Assembly (NCBI GenBank): GCA_021771675.1
Contig: JAETOP010000021.1
Location: 1-39,065 of the forward strand
Direction: 5' to 3'
DNA from: Oscillospiraceae bacterium
Lineage (GTDB): Bacteria; Bacillota_A; Clostridia; Oscillospirales; Oscillospiraceae
Length of the DNA stretch: 39,065 bases
Under the pieces are notes generated by a model, which was given only the letters and a program-made list of their open reading frames with translations, was not told the DNA's origin and did not search any database. The translations under genes were made by a program, and so were the position numbers. Shown here piece by piece: positions 1-7,843 of the stretch (position 1 is its first letter; each line of letters begins with the position of its first letter).

Positions 1-147
1 ACCGGGGGCCTGGTGTCGGAAAAGATGGTAGATGACATTCTTCTGCTGGTCAACGGCCACTTCTGGCGGGGCCTGGGACGGCTGATTGCCGATTTCTTCC
101 GCAATCGCAGGGTCAGCAAATGCTTTATGAAACAATTGGGGAAATAA
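1..147 (+). CDS. C-terminal end of an unrecognised protein (partial)
   Basis: An open frame enters from the left edge and ends at TAA 145-147, giving 48 residues. The tail is basic and amphipathic, ending in RRVSKCFMKQLGK. I do not recognise the family from this fragment. It is followed by a repeat and then a rightward terminator-like hairpin at 329-367, which fits it being the last gene of a rightward unit. Confidence 0.5.
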   Translation, partial: TGGLVSEKMVDDILLLVNGHFWRGLGRLIADFFRNRRVSKCFMKQLGK

Positions 148-180
148 ACTGCAGGCAGCGCAGCAGGAACATTGCTTAGG

Positions 181-243
181 GCAACACCGCATAATGGGGC
201 AAAAGATCCGCCGAAAGCCGAAGCTCCCATTGTGCGGTGTTGC
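181..243. repeat. 18-bp inverted repeat, MITE-like or structured intergenic element
   Basis: Bases 181-198 and 226-243 are reverse complements with a single mismatch (a G-T wobble in RNA). The 27-base interior holds a smaller GC-rich hairpin. There is no coding frame. A perfect-length arm without a following T-run argues against a simple terminator. It may be a miniature element or a structured transcript. Family membership cannot be judged without a genome search. Confidence 0.6.
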
Positions 244-253
244 CTTAGAGCAT

Positions 254-275
254 GGGGCTATTAAAAAGTCCCTAA
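254..275. repeat. Dispersed motif GGGCTATTAAAAAGTCC, first copy
   Basis: This 22-base string recurs with few changes at 17804-17824. Both copies are intergenic and on the same strand. It lies directly after the 181-243 inverted repeat and could mark the edge of a small mobile element or a remnant of one. Confidence 0.4.
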
Positions 276-328
276 GCAGATTGCAACCTTCCCGTTGGAA
301 AGCCCCAAAGGGGATCTTCAACAAATTG

Positions 329-367
329 AGGCATGGACACCCGTTTGGATGTCCATGCCTGCCTTTT
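329..367 (+). terminator. Rightward intrinsic terminator
   Basis: An 11-bp perfect stem, 329-339 with 350-360, has a 10-base loop and is followed by GCCTTTTT. It would end the transcript of the partial gene at the left edge. The reverse direction lacks a T-run. Confidence 0.7.
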
Positions 368-371
368 TAAC

Positions 372-539
372 TTACTGCATTCGATAACCGGAGTGCATCA
401 GCTTTAGAATCTGGTTCCAGAAGTCCTCCTCCTCGGCGAGGTAAACTTCTGCGTCCTCCAGCTGAGTGAAGGAGATGATGCGCTTTCCCTGGTCAATCCA
501 TGCGTTTTTTAGCTTACCGCCGCAACCTGTTCTACCCAT
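372..539 (-). CDS. Small hypothetical protein, 55 aa
   Basis: An ATG at 537-539 opens a 55-residue frame that overlaps the end of the M56 gene by 31 bases in another phase. The product has a basic N-terminus, a core reading KNAWIDQGKRIISF, an acidic stretch (LEDAEVYLAEEEDFW) and ends in SGYRMQ. The composition looks protein-like rather than random. The ribosome site (GGAAAGTGAG, about 7 bases before the ATG) is weak, so expression may rely on coupling to the upstream gene. Alternatively this is the 3' remnant of a longer gene. No function is assigned. Confidence 0.4.
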   Translation of the reverse strand: MGRTGCGGKLKNAWIDQGKRIISFTQLEDAEVYLAEEEDFWNQILKLMHSGYRMQ

Positions 540-3229
540 GATTGAATCTCACTTTCCGGCGTGTCCGTAATGATGTAATGGGTGATTGAAATATTGCCAT
601 CGCCATATATGAAGGGGTCGCTGCGCTTTTTCATAATTTCTGTCAGATTCCCGGCCTCGTCAAAGCGATAGGTGAGGAAGCTGAGGTAGCTGCTGTTCTG
701 AGAGAAGGACATGGCAAAGGAGATTTCCCGGTCGCTGATGACGCTGTAGTCGGCGGGGAAGTAGTAGCAGATGTAATCGTCGTTGTACAAGAACCGCTTG
801 ACCCAGTCACCGTAGCCAAATTCGTCGGGCTGGGCGGCGCGGCTGTGATGCAGACCTTCGGCATCGTAGTAGTCCTCAACCTGGGTATCGCCGTATTTCC
901 AGATGACTTCATTGAGATAGCGGCTGTCTGCGTAGGAAGAACTGTTGTCAAAGTATTCCTCCACCCGGTAGCTGCCGCTTTGCAGCTTTTCGATGGCGGC
1001 ATCCACCCTGGCCAGAGCTTCCTCGCCCCCCTCACCGAACACGCCTCCGGTGGGAGCAATCTGGAATTCGGCGTACTGGATGATGGACTGGCTGCCGGAG
1101 TAGAAGTATTTGCCCATCCGGTAAACTCCTGAGTCCAGATTGCCGTAGGAATCCGACCAGTCGATGTTCAGGCTGGTGGTATGGGTGCGGATACGGATGG
1201 TATCATCGCCCCAGCTGGCGGTCTTGTCCTCACCCCCCAGCCGCTCCCAGTGGTCGCCGACTCTCTTTTCCAGCCAGTAGCTGCCGTCGGCAGTGTAGTT
1301 GGAGACGCCCACGGTGTTGGTGCCAAGGCAGACCTCTCCGCCGCTGGGCTTCAGCAGGTCGTCGTCCACCCGGAAGAAGATGCTCCAGGGAGAGTTTTCC
1401 AAGGCGGTGAAGGAGTCCTCCGGGGTGTAGCTGCCGGAACCCGGAGTGAATTCGGCGAAGCGCTGCACTTCCACGCACTGGCGCTGCCGGGCGGTCACAG
1501 TGCCGTCCTGACCCAGCGCTTCTGTCAGATGGTCGATGGATGCAAGGGTGCCGTCCTCGTTGAAGCGGAAGGTGTCGGTGCCCTGGAAGGATACGCCGGC
1601 AAAGTCTGTCCACACGGAGCGGAAGGAGATTTCCTCCTGGCTGATGGTGGAGTCCCCTTCGGGGAAGAGAATTTTCCGATTCTGATTCAGTCGGAAGGGG
1701 TACTCCCAGCCGGCGCAGACATAGACAGCCTCCTCGCTGCTGTTGGAAGAGGTGCAGAACTCTCCCAGATATTGATTGAGGGTATAGCTGCCTCCCTCCT
1801 TGATGATTTGCCTCACCGGCTGGATGTTCCCGGCGGGACTTTCTTCGCTGAGGAGCACCGAATAGGATTGCTTGCCGGTAAGAGCGTTCAGCGCCGTGGC
1901 GCAGCGCTCCAGGGCGGCTTCCTCCAGGGCGGGCAGCTGCTCCCGGTAGATGCGGAAGCCGGAGTAAAATAAAGCGGTATCCGAAACACTGGTGATGGTC
2001 TGCACAATGCGGTAATCTCCCGCGCTGAGGGAGCCGTAGGTAAGGCTCCAATCCAGGTCATGGGGGCTTGTAAAGGTTTCACCATCCCGGGAGAGGGCAA
2101 AGCCGATTCTAGAGCAGTCCAGAACCTGGTTGTTTCCGGACTGGCTGGGAACAGCCTCCCATTGGGCGCCGTTCCAGCGTTCTATGTACCCGTTGGTCAT
2201 TTCGATGGATTCCGAAGCAGCCATAAACCGCTCCTCAATCACATAGACCAGCTTGCAGCCTGTGGTGGACACGGGGTCGGCAATCACCCTCACGCCCCAA
2301 TCCGGGTTTTCTCCCACGTCCGGCAGGGGAGCGGGGACAAAGTCTGCCGGGCTTTGGTGGCTGGATTCCCGGAGCTGGGCCTCGGTGTCCACCTGAACCT
2401 GGGATGCCTCGGCGGGACTGGTGATCAGGCACAGTGTCACGAATCCCACCGCCGCGATTCCCAGCATACTGATCCAGAAGCTGGGCTTGTGGTAGTTCAG
2501 CACGGACTTGATCCGGTATTTCACGCTGATCTCGCCGAAGGCCACGGGGCACGCGGCGTAGTGCACCCGGTTGGTGCTGCATTGGAGCAGGGCGGAGGAG
2601 TAGGCCTTCCGCTCGTCCAGCTCCATGAACTGCACCACCCGCTCGTCGCAGGCGATCTCAATGTCCTTGCACAGCAGCACATAGGCAATCCACACCAGGG
2701 GATTGAACCAGTGCAGCACCAGGGCCAGGAAGCCGATCACCTTGATCCAGTGGTCGCCCTTGTCCAGATGGGTGCGCTCGTGGGCCAGAATCTGCTTTTT
2801 GGTGGCGCCGGACATGCCGGTGGGTATGTAGATTTTGGGCTTGATGAACCCCAGCACAAAGGCGGTTTCAATTTTGTCCGATTCCCAGCCCCCGGGAACC
2901 TTCACCGCATCCCGAACCTGGCGCCGCAGCCGGACATAGGAGGCGATGCTGACGATGCCGATGGCCGCCGCCACGGCGGCCCACAGGAGCAGCAGGCCCA
3001 GAGAGGGGCTGATGGGCACGGGAATGATGAGCTTGGCAGGCTGGAGGCTGAACTTGCTGGTCACCGGGATGGGCATCAGCAGCCGGACGCCGGCCAGCAT
3101 CCAGAGGGCGCAGATGTATTTCCTCGGCGTCTTTTTCAGCAGCAGCCGCAGCACCATCACGGCCAAAATCACGATGCTGCCGTGGAAGCTGGCGGTGAGA
3201 AGGCTTTGAAAGAACGTAATCATATTCAT
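509..3229 (-). CDS. M56-family (BlaR1/MecR1-like) membrane metalloprotease with a large duplicated ectodomain
   Basis: 906 residues. The first ~275 hold the M56 peptidase module: membrane segments near 12-31, 40-55, 76-98, 160-185 and 250-271, the zinc motif HERTH at 150-154, and EIACDE near 191-196. In BlaR1/MecR1 systems this protease responds to an outside signal and inactivates the BlaI repressor. The penicillin-binding sensor domain of true BlaR1 is absent. Instead, ~630 extracellular residues contain two related units, near 300-430 and 620-735. Each has the pattern W-E-(A/R)-x-x-G followed by (L/I)DWS-x-x-YG-x-L-x-(A/S)G-x-YR, typical of a bacterial Ig-like domain seen on clostridial M56 proteins. 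The start ATG overlaps the BlaI stop by 4 bases, indicating translational coupling. The ligand is unknown; a cell-wall or antibiotic signal is only an inference. Confidence 0.85.
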   Translation of the reverse strand: MNMITFFQSLLTASFHGSIVILAVMVLRLLLKKTPRKYICALWMLAGVRLLMPIPVTSKFSLQPAKLIIPVPISPSLGLLLLWAAVAAAIGIVSIASYVRLRRQVRDAVKVPGGWESDKIETAFVLGFIKPKIYIPTGMSGATKKQILAHERTHLDKGDHWIKVIGFLALVLHWFNPLVWIAYVLLCKDIEIACDERVVQFMELDERKAYSSALLQCSTNRVHYAACPVAFGEISVKYRIKSVLNYHKPSFWISMLGIAAVGFVTLCLITSPAEASQVQVDTEAQLRESSHQSPADFVPAPLPDVGENPDWGVRVIADPVSTTGCKLVYVIEERFMAASESIEMTNGYIERWNGAQWEAVPSQSGNNQVLDCSRIGFALSRDGETFTSPHDLDWSLTYGSLSAGDYRIVQTITSVSDTALFYSGFRIYREQLPALEEAALERCATALNALTGKQSYSVLLSEESPAGNIQPVRQIIKEGGSYTLNQYLGEFCTSSNSSEEAVYVCAGWEYPFRLNQNRKILFPEGDSTISQEEISFRSVWTDFAGVSFQGTDTFRFNEDGTLASIDHLTEALGQDGTVTARQRQCVEVQRFAEFTPGSGSYTPEDSFTALENSPWSIFFRVDDDLLKPSGGEVCLGTNTVGVSNYTADGSYWLEKRVGDHWERLGGEDKTASWGDDTIRIRTHTTSLNIDWSDSYGNLDSGVYRMGKYFYSGSQSIIQYAEFQIAPTGGVFGEGGEEALARVDAAIEKLQSGSYRVEEYFDNSSSYADSRYLNEVIWKYGDTQVEDYYDAEGLHHSRAAQPDEFGYGDWVKRFLYNDDYICYYFPADYSVISDREISFAMSFSQNSSYLSFLTYRFDEAGNLTEIMKKRSDPFIYGDGNISITHYIITDTPESEIQSWVEQVAAVS

Positions 3230-3588
3230 TCCTCCTGAAAACGGTCAATCATGATCTGTAGCTGTTCCACTTCGGATTTGGTAAGCTTTTTGCTTTTGGA
3301 AAAGGCCGCCAGGAAAGCAGGCATGGAGCCCTCAAAGGTTTCCTCCATCATCTCTTCCAGCCGCTTTCTCTGGGCCTCCGCCTTGGAAACCAGACTGGTG
3401 ACGATGGTATTCTCATTTTTTACCACCCCTCGCTCCGCCAGGCGGCGGATGACGGTGTAGGTGGTGGCCTTTGACCAGCCCAGCTGCTCCTTGCACAGGC
3501 GAACCAGCTGAGTGGAGTTCACCGGCTCATTTTCCCAAAGCAGGAGACAGAAGCGGTATTCACTTTCAAAAATCTTTGGGACTGCCAT
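3226..3588 (-). CDS. blaI: BlaI/MecI/CopY-family transcriptional repressor
   Basis: 120 residues, the normal length of the family. The N-terminal winged helix (residues ~5-75) includes the WSKATTYTVIRRLAERGVV recognition region; the C-terminal ~40 residues form the dimerisation part (SKAEAQRKRLEEMM). Such repressors bind dyads as dimers and are cleaved when the partner M56 protease is activated. The gene sits between the beta-helix protein gene (15 bases upstream) and the M56 gene (4-base overlap). It probably represses the whole operon through the two dyads at 4443-4486. The ribosome site AAGGAGG lies just before the ATG. Confidence 0.9.
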   Translation of the reverse strand: MAVPKIFESEYRFCLLLWENEPVNSTQLVRLCKEQLGWSKATTYTVIRRLAERGVVKNENTIVTSLVSKAEAQRKRLEEMMEETFEGSMPAFLAAFSKSKKLTKSEVEQLQIMIDRFQEE

Positions 3589-3603
3589 GTTGATTCCTCC
3601 TTG

Positions 3604-4410
3604 TTAGCCGAAATAGCTGCCGGTGCCGTTATCCACCACCTCGCCGTCGATGGTGATGCCGGTGGTGTCGTGGAGCATGAATTTGTCGCCGCCGCTGCGG
3701 GTGCCGTCCTCCAGCAGCTCGCCCAGGTCACGGATGGTGGTGCCGGTGAAGGTCACGTCCTTGCAGGAGGTCATGTACACGCCGCCCCAGCTGCACTCAT
3801 AGATGTCGCAGTCGATGGTCTGGATGTTCTTGGAGAAATCGGCCCAGATGCCAACCACGCCGCAGCCGTACAGGCCGCAGTTTTTGATGAGAATGTCCTG
3901 GCTGCCCCGCAGGCCGATGACGCCGCCGGCGCAGGAGCCGGGCTCAAAGGTGTGTCCGGCGGTGAAGCCTTCCAGGGTGACGGCGCTGCAATTGTCAAAA
4001 TTGAGCACGTGGGCGTACCGGGGGCGGGCGGAGATGGTGTGGGCCTTGATGTCGTCGCCCTCGGCCCGGATGGTCAGGTTGCTGACATCCCGGATGGTGA
4101 GCTGAACGCCGTCGAAGACCTCTTCCCAGTAGTAGTATTCCGTGCTGGTCTCGCCGTATCCGGCGGCGGTGCTTAAGTCATAAAATTCTGCGTCCAGGAT
4201 GATTTCAGTGTCCGGGGCAATGGCGGTGAGCAGCTCGTCCACTGTGGATACCTTTACCTGGGTCTGATTGCCGGTGGAGACGGGGGTAAATTCTGACTCG
4301 GTTACGTCGACTGACTCTGCCCAGGCGGGCAGGCAGCAGCTGATGACAAGGGCCAGAAGCAGTGTTACGGTGAGCAGATAGGGGAGGGACTCGGTGATTT
4401 TCTTTTTCAT
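3604..4410 (-). CDS. Secreted right-handed beta-helix protein
   Basis: 268 residues. The N-terminus is a signal peptide: MKKK, then a hydrophobic run to about residue 30, with an AWA-type cleavage site. The rest shows the short repeating pattern of a parallel beta-helix: N-L-T-I, H-V-L-N-F-D-N-C, V-T-L-E-G-F, I-L-I-K-N-C, I-Q-T-I-D-C, V-T-F-T-G-T, I-T-I-D-G. These rungs resemble the pectate-lyase-like/DUF1565 class of surface proteins. No catalytic site can be assigned. It is the first gene of the BlaI/M56 operon, with a strong AGGAGATCATTATC ribosome site, so it is probably the effector whose output the operon controls. Its partner could be cell-wall glycan; that is inference. Confidence 0.8.
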   Translation of the reverse strand: MKKKITESLPYLLTVTLLLALVISCCLPAWAESVDVTESEFTPVSTGNQTQVKVSTVDELLTAIAPDTEIILDAEFYDLSTAAGYGETSTEYYYWEEVFDGVQLTIRDVSNLTIRAEGDDIKAHTISARPRYAHVLNFDNCSAVTLEGFTAGHTFEPGSCAGGVIGLRGSQDILIKNCGLYGCGVVGIWADFSKNIQTIDCDIYECSWGGVYMTSCKDVTFTGTTIRDLGELLEDGTRSGGDKFMLHDTTGITIDGEVVDNGTGSYFG

Positions 4411-4442
4411 GATAATGATCTCCTTTGTAAATGTAAAAGATG

Positions 4443-4498
4443 GTCTAACGCGCTAAACCTCATGCTTGAAGTCTAACACGCTAAACCATTTTTGTCAA
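4443..4498 (-). promoter_or_regulatory. Sigma-A promoter with twin BlaI-type operators
   Basis: On the minus strand TTGACA (4493-4498) is 17 bases from TAGACT (4470-4475). Two copies of a 16-base imperfect dyad, GTCTAAC(G/A)CGCTAAAC on the plus strand, lie at 4443-4458 and 4471-4486, exactly 28 bases apart. The upstream copy covers the spacer and -10 box; the second lies just past the expected start point. This layout is what a repressor needs to block both binding and clearance. The dyads have the half-site symmetry expected of BlaI, whose gene is in the operon. Confidence 0.85.
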
Positions 4499-4565
4499 GG
4501 GGTATTTTTGAATCTTAAGAAATTTTAAGAAATGACAAATCAGGAAATTTGTGTTTGGCGGGATA

Positions 4566-4601
4566 TTTCGTAGGGCGGGGTCATGACCCCGTCCTACGAA
4601 A
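4566..4601. repeat. 36-bp near-perfect palindrome
   Basis: The arms 4566-4583 and 4584-4601 are reverse complements with one mismatched pair and no spacer; the centre is GGGGTCATGACCCC. It lies between the 3' end of the GNAT gene and the promoter of the BlaI operon. No T-run follows in either direction, so it is more like a dispersed palindromic element (REP/BIME-like) than a standard terminator. Confidence 0.65.
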
Positions 4602-4661
4602 CCAAACTATATTTTTAGCTGTTACAAGCTACAACAGGGGGGTGCGCGGTCAAACATCATT

Positions 4662-5192
4662 TTAAACATCCCGATAGAAGCTGATATCCGCCTTGCCCTC
4701 CTGGCTGGTGCCGTTGTACCCCTCAGTATCCAGCCCGCCGATGCGAAAGCCGGTTTTCAGGTAGAACAGGCAGGCGGAGAGATTGTTGTCCTGGGCCTGG
4801 AGGCTGACACCCCGCATGTGTTCCGCCCTGGCAATCTCCATGCATTTTTCAATCAGCATTCTGCCGATGCCTCGGCCCCGGTGGAGGGCGCTTACCTTCA
4901 AATCTGACAGATACAGATATTTGAAAAAGGAGCGTTCCAGCACCGCCAGCCCCACGCACTGCCCATCCTCATAGGCCCCCAGGAAAAAGGTGCTGGGAGC
5001 CATTTTGTCATAATCATAGGGCTCGTCCGGAAAGCACATCTCCTCACGCTTTTCCGGGGGGAATTCTTCAACGTGGTATCCCCAGTTTTTATCCTGGTAG
5101 GTGGGAATCAGCCTGCCCCAGAGAGGAAAGGGGTCGTTTTTCATGCGAATGTCACCTTTGTGGGCGGCATCGATGATCTTTGTTTCAATCAT
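4662..5192 (-). CDS. GNAT-family N-acetyltransferase, streptothricin acetyltransferase-like
   Basis: 176 residues from the ATG at 5190-5192, which has AAAGGAGAGCAATGT before it; an upstream in-frame ATG at 5369 lacks such a site and lies above the promoter. The acetyl-CoA binding motif is RGRGIGRMLIEK. It is followed by QAQDNNLSACLFYLKTGFRIGGLDT and QEGKADISFY, the pattern seen in SatA/Sat4-type streptothricin acetyltransferases. The family transfers acetyl from acetyl-CoA to an amine, in the cytoplasm. Whether the substrate is an antibiotic is not shown. It is transcribed alone from the promoter at 5224-5252. Confidence 0.85.
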   Translation of the reverse strand: MIETKIIDAAHKGDIRMKNDPFPLWGRLIPTYQDKNWGYHVEEFPPEKREEMCFPDEPYDYDKMAPSTFFLGAYEDGQCVGLAVLERSFFKYLYLSDLKVSALHRGRGIGRMLIEKCMEIARAEHMRGVSLQAQDNNLSACLFYLKTGFRIGGLDTEGYNGTSQEGKADISFYRDV

Positions 5193-5223
5193 ACATTGCT
5201 CTCCTTTGCAATCCGATGGCATT

Positions 5224-5252
5224 ATTATAATCCGTGAGGCCCGGAAAGTAAA
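5224..5252 (-). promoter_or_regulatory. Promoter of the GNAT gene
   Basis: On the minus strand TTTACT (5247-5252) is 17 bases from TATAAT (5224-5229), about 30 bases before the chosen ATG. This supports the start at 5192 over the longer frame. Confidence 0.65.
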
Positions 5253-5295
5253 TGTAAAGTTTTTTTGTCCCATCTTTAAGATTTCCTTAGTATCA

Positions 5296-5324
5296 TTGAC
5301 TTCCCCAAAATCGCTGGATATAAT
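5296..5324 (+). promoter_or_regulatory. Promoter of the lipoprotein gene
   Basis: TTGACT (5296-5301) is followed by a 17-base spacer and a perfect TATAAT (5319-5324). A short inverted repeat (CACCG...CGGTG) follows in the leader before the ribosome site. Confidence 0.75.
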
Positions 5325-5386
5325 TTCCTCACCGTTTTTGAGGCGGTGTTGCAAAACCGTTTTTCCCAACCAAAGAGGAGATCAAA

Positions 5387-6085
5387 ATGAAATGTCACAA
5401 ATGGATACTCTTCGCCGTGCCGCTGGCGATTGCCCTTTCTGCCTGTGAGGCCCGGGAGCCGGGACTGGCTCTGGAAGCCATTGCACCCCTGGAACAGATC
5501 GATGAGATTTTGGATGAGACCACAGGCACCCCGTCCTCCCAGACTTTCGAGGATGTGGTGGAGCTGGTAAGCCTGAAAGGGAGTAGCACTACGGTTTATA
5601 AGCTGGAGGATGGCCGATACTTAAACCATGAGGGCCAGTATTTCACCTTTGACGGGATGGATACCTGGACCTGTGACGATGGCAGCTTTTGGAGCCGGAA
5701 GCTGGACACCCCCGTCACCAGAGTCTTGGCGGAGTTTGCCGTGGAGCGATTCCTGGCCCAGCGGCCGGATTACCTCTTTTGCAGCGACGGGAGCGAAAAT
5801 GCCAGCAAGGTGGTATTGACCTTTGACACCGATGTTACCCAGTTCCGCTTCCTCCGGCTGAATGGTACCTTCGATTCCACCGGGGCATTCCACTGCGCCG
5901 AAACCCAGGAGCTTTATTCTGAGGCAAAAATAACCACCACCGACCTGATGGTGGTGGAGGCGAATCTGGACGGCCTGATTCCCACCCGGGGCATCAGCTT
6001 CGTAGACCCGGAGGGGATTACGAGGTACTATTACCTGGCCCTCAGCGGGGAGGACAATGCGCCCCTGCTGGTTTCCTTCAAGTGA
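5387..6085 (+). CDS. Putative lipoprotein of unknown function
   Basis: 232 residues with a lipoprotein signal, MKCHKWILFAVPLAIALSAC, whose lipobox is LSAC, so the protein is predicted to be anchored on the outer face of the membrane. The mature part begins with an acidic, Pro/Thr-rich linker, then a mixed alpha/beta domain with several Trp and Cys residues (DTWTCDDGSFW, DYLFCSDG, HCAETQE). I do not recognise the domain. It has its own promoter at 5296-5324 and a GAGGAG ribosome site. No operon partner is visible. Confidence 0.75.
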   Translation: MKCHKWILFAVPLAIALSACEAREPGLALEAIAPLEQIDEILDETTGTPSSQTFEDVVELVSLKGSSTTVYKLEDGRYLNHEGQYFTFDGMDTWTCDDGSFWSRKLDTPVTRVLAEFAVERFLAQRPDYLFCSDGSENASKVVLTFDTDVTQFRFLRLNGTFDSTGAFHCAETQELYSEAKITTTDLMVVEANLDGLIPTRGISFVDPEGITRYYYLALSGEDNAPLLVSFK

Positions 6086-6135
6086 CAGCGGCGGGGTCCC
6101 GGCAATGAACTTTTCAGAAAGTCATCGTATTGCGG

Positions 6136-6164
6136 TTGAAATCCTTTGAAAAACGTTGTATAAT
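6136..6164 (+). promoter_or_regulatory. pgi promoter
   Basis: TTGAAA (6136-6141), a 17-base spacer and TATAAT (6159-6164) sit about 50 bases before the pgi start, which has an AAGGAGG ribosome site. Confidence 0.8.
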
Positions 6165-6217
6165 ATCCCGGAATGGATAACACTGAAAACTGATCTGCAT
6201 ATAAGGAGGAAACAACC

Positions 6218-7798
6218 ATGATTGCTTGGAAAAACATGGATTCCCTGGCTTCTTACGAGAAGCTTCAAAATGTAAAGCGGGTGAATCTTGCCTGCGCCAT
6301 GTCCGGCGAGAGCGGCGCCCAGCGGGTGAAGCGTTACAGCGTCCCTATGGGGGCCGGGATGGCCTTCAACTACGGCGCCAGACCCGTGGATGATGAGATT
6401 CTCTCCATCCTTTCCGAGTTTGCCAAGGAGGCCCAGCTCACCGACAAGTTCGCTGCCCTCTACAACGGCGAGGTCATCAATACCGGTGAGAAGCGGTTGG
6501 TGCTGCACCACCTGTGCCGGGGCCAGCTGGGCCAGGACGTAATCGCCGACGAGGTGAACAAGCGGGAGTTCTACCTGGGTGAGCAGAAGAAGATTGCCGA
6601 CTTTGCCCGCAAGGTTCACTCCGGTGAAATTGCCAATGCCGCCGGAGAGAAATTCACCACCGTCTGCCAGATCGGCATCGGCGGCTCTGATTTGGGCCCC
6701 CGGGCCATCTACCTGGCCCTGGAAAACTGGGCCAAGGTCAACGGCACTCTGAAAATGAAGGCCGCCTTCATCTCCAACGTGGACCCCGACGATGCCGCCG
6801 GTGTGCTGAGCAATCTGGATCTGGCCCACTCCCTGTTCATCCTGGTCTCCAAGTCCGGCACCACCCTGGAAACCCTGACCAATGAGTCCTTTGTGAAGGA
6901 CGCTCTGAAAAAGGCCGGTCTGAATCCCTCCAAGCACATGATCGCCGTGACCAGCGAGACTTCTCCTCTGGCCAAAAGCGAAGACTATCTTGCCGCCTTC
7001 TTCATGGATGACTACATCGGCGGCCGGTTCTCCTCATCCTCCGGTGTGGGCGGTGCGGTGCTGTCTCTGGCCTTTGGCCCGGAGGCGTTCGCCCAGTTCC
7101 TGGAGGGCGCTGCTGAGGCGGACAAGCTGGCAAAGAACGAGGAGCTCATTGAGAACCCTGCCATGCTGGACGCTCTGATCGGCGTCTATGAGCGCAATGT
7201 CCTGGGCTATCCCACTACCGCCGTGCTGCCCTATTCCCAGGCCCTGAGCCGCTTCCCGGCCCACCTGCAGCAGCTGGACATGGAGTCCAACGGCAAGTCC
7301 GTGAACCGCTACGGCGAGCCCGTCCACTATGCCACCGGCCCCGTGATTTTCGGCGAGCCCGGCACCAACGGTCAGCACTCCTTCTATCAGCTGCTCCACC
7401 AGGGCACCGACCTGATTCCCTTGCAGTTTGTCGGCTTCCGCCACAGCCAGATGGCCACCGACGTGGTGATCCAGGGCAGCACCAGCCAGCAGAAGCTCTG
7501 CGCCAATGTGGCCGCTCAGATTGTTGCCTTTGCCTGCGGCAAGGACGATGAGAACCTGAACAAGAAGTTCAACGGCGGCCGCCCCTCCAGCATCATCATC
7601 GGCGAAAAGCTGACCCCCCAGGCAGTGGGTGCGCTGCTGGCCCATTTCGAGAACAAGGTTATGTTCCAGGGCTTTGTGTGGAACGTCAACTCCTTCGACC
7701 AGGAGGGTGTCCAGCTGGGCAAGATTTTGGCCAAGAAGGTCCTGGCCCACGACTGCGACGGCGCTCTGAAGGTCTACAGCGACCTGCTGAACATCTAA
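6218..7798 (+). CDS. pgi: Glucose-6-phosphate isomerase
   Basis: 526 residues, close to the family's ~550 for the long bacterial form. It interconverts glucose 6-phosphate and fructose 6-phosphate in the cytoplasm, at the head of glycolysis and of sugar-nucleotide supply. Visible motifs are IGIGGSDLGPRAIY, the phosphate-binding SKSGTTLETLTN, the signature GEPGTNGQHSFYQLLHQG with its catalytic Glu/His region, and the C-terminal signature WNVNSFDQEGVQLGK. The gene stands alone, with its own promoter and a terminator at 7809-7840. Expression is likely constitutive. Confidence 0.97.
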   Translation: MIAWKNMDSLASYEKLQNVKRVNLACAMSGESGAQRVKRYSVPMGAGMAFNYGARPVDDEILSILSEFAKEAQLTDKFAALYNGEVINTGEKRLVLHHLCRGQLGQDVIADEVNKREFYLGEQKKIADFARKVHSGEIANAAGEKFTTVCQIGIGGSDLGPRAIYLALENWAKVNGTLKMKAAFISNVDPDDAAGVLSNLDLAHSLFILVSKSGTTLETLTNESFVKDALKKAGLNPSKHMIAVTSETSPLAKSEDYLAAFFMDDYIGGRFSSSSGVGGAVLSLAFGPEAFAQFLEGAAEADKLAKNEELIENPAMLDALIGVYERNVLGYPTTAVLPYSQALSRFPAHLQQLDMESNGKSVNRYGEPVHYATGPVIFGEPGTNGQHSFYQLLHQGTDLIPLQFVGFRHSQMATDVVIQGSTSQQKLCANVAAQIVAFACGKDDENLNKKFNGGRPSSIIIGEKLTPQAVGALLAHFENKVMFQGFVWNVNSFDQEGVQLGKILAKKVLAHDCDGALKVYSDLLNI

Positions 7799-7808
7799 AA
7801 AAGTTTTA

Positions 7809-7840
7809 CCCGGGGCTTCCAGTGGAGGCCCCGGGCTTTT
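7809..7840. terminator. Bidirectional terminator between pgi and the convergent small gene
   Basis: An 8-bp GC stem, CCCGGGGC (7809-7816) with GCCCCGGG (7828-7835), is followed by CTTTT on the plus strand. On the minus strand it is followed by TAAAACTTTTTT. It can serve both pgi and the gene at 7844-8083. Confidence 0.8.
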
Positions 7841-7843
7841 CGG

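Noticed and set aside
2060..3238. A 392-codon plus-strand frame opposite the M56 gene
   Set aside because: Shadow frame; its His/Gln/Gly-rich product mirrors the GC-rich coding strand.
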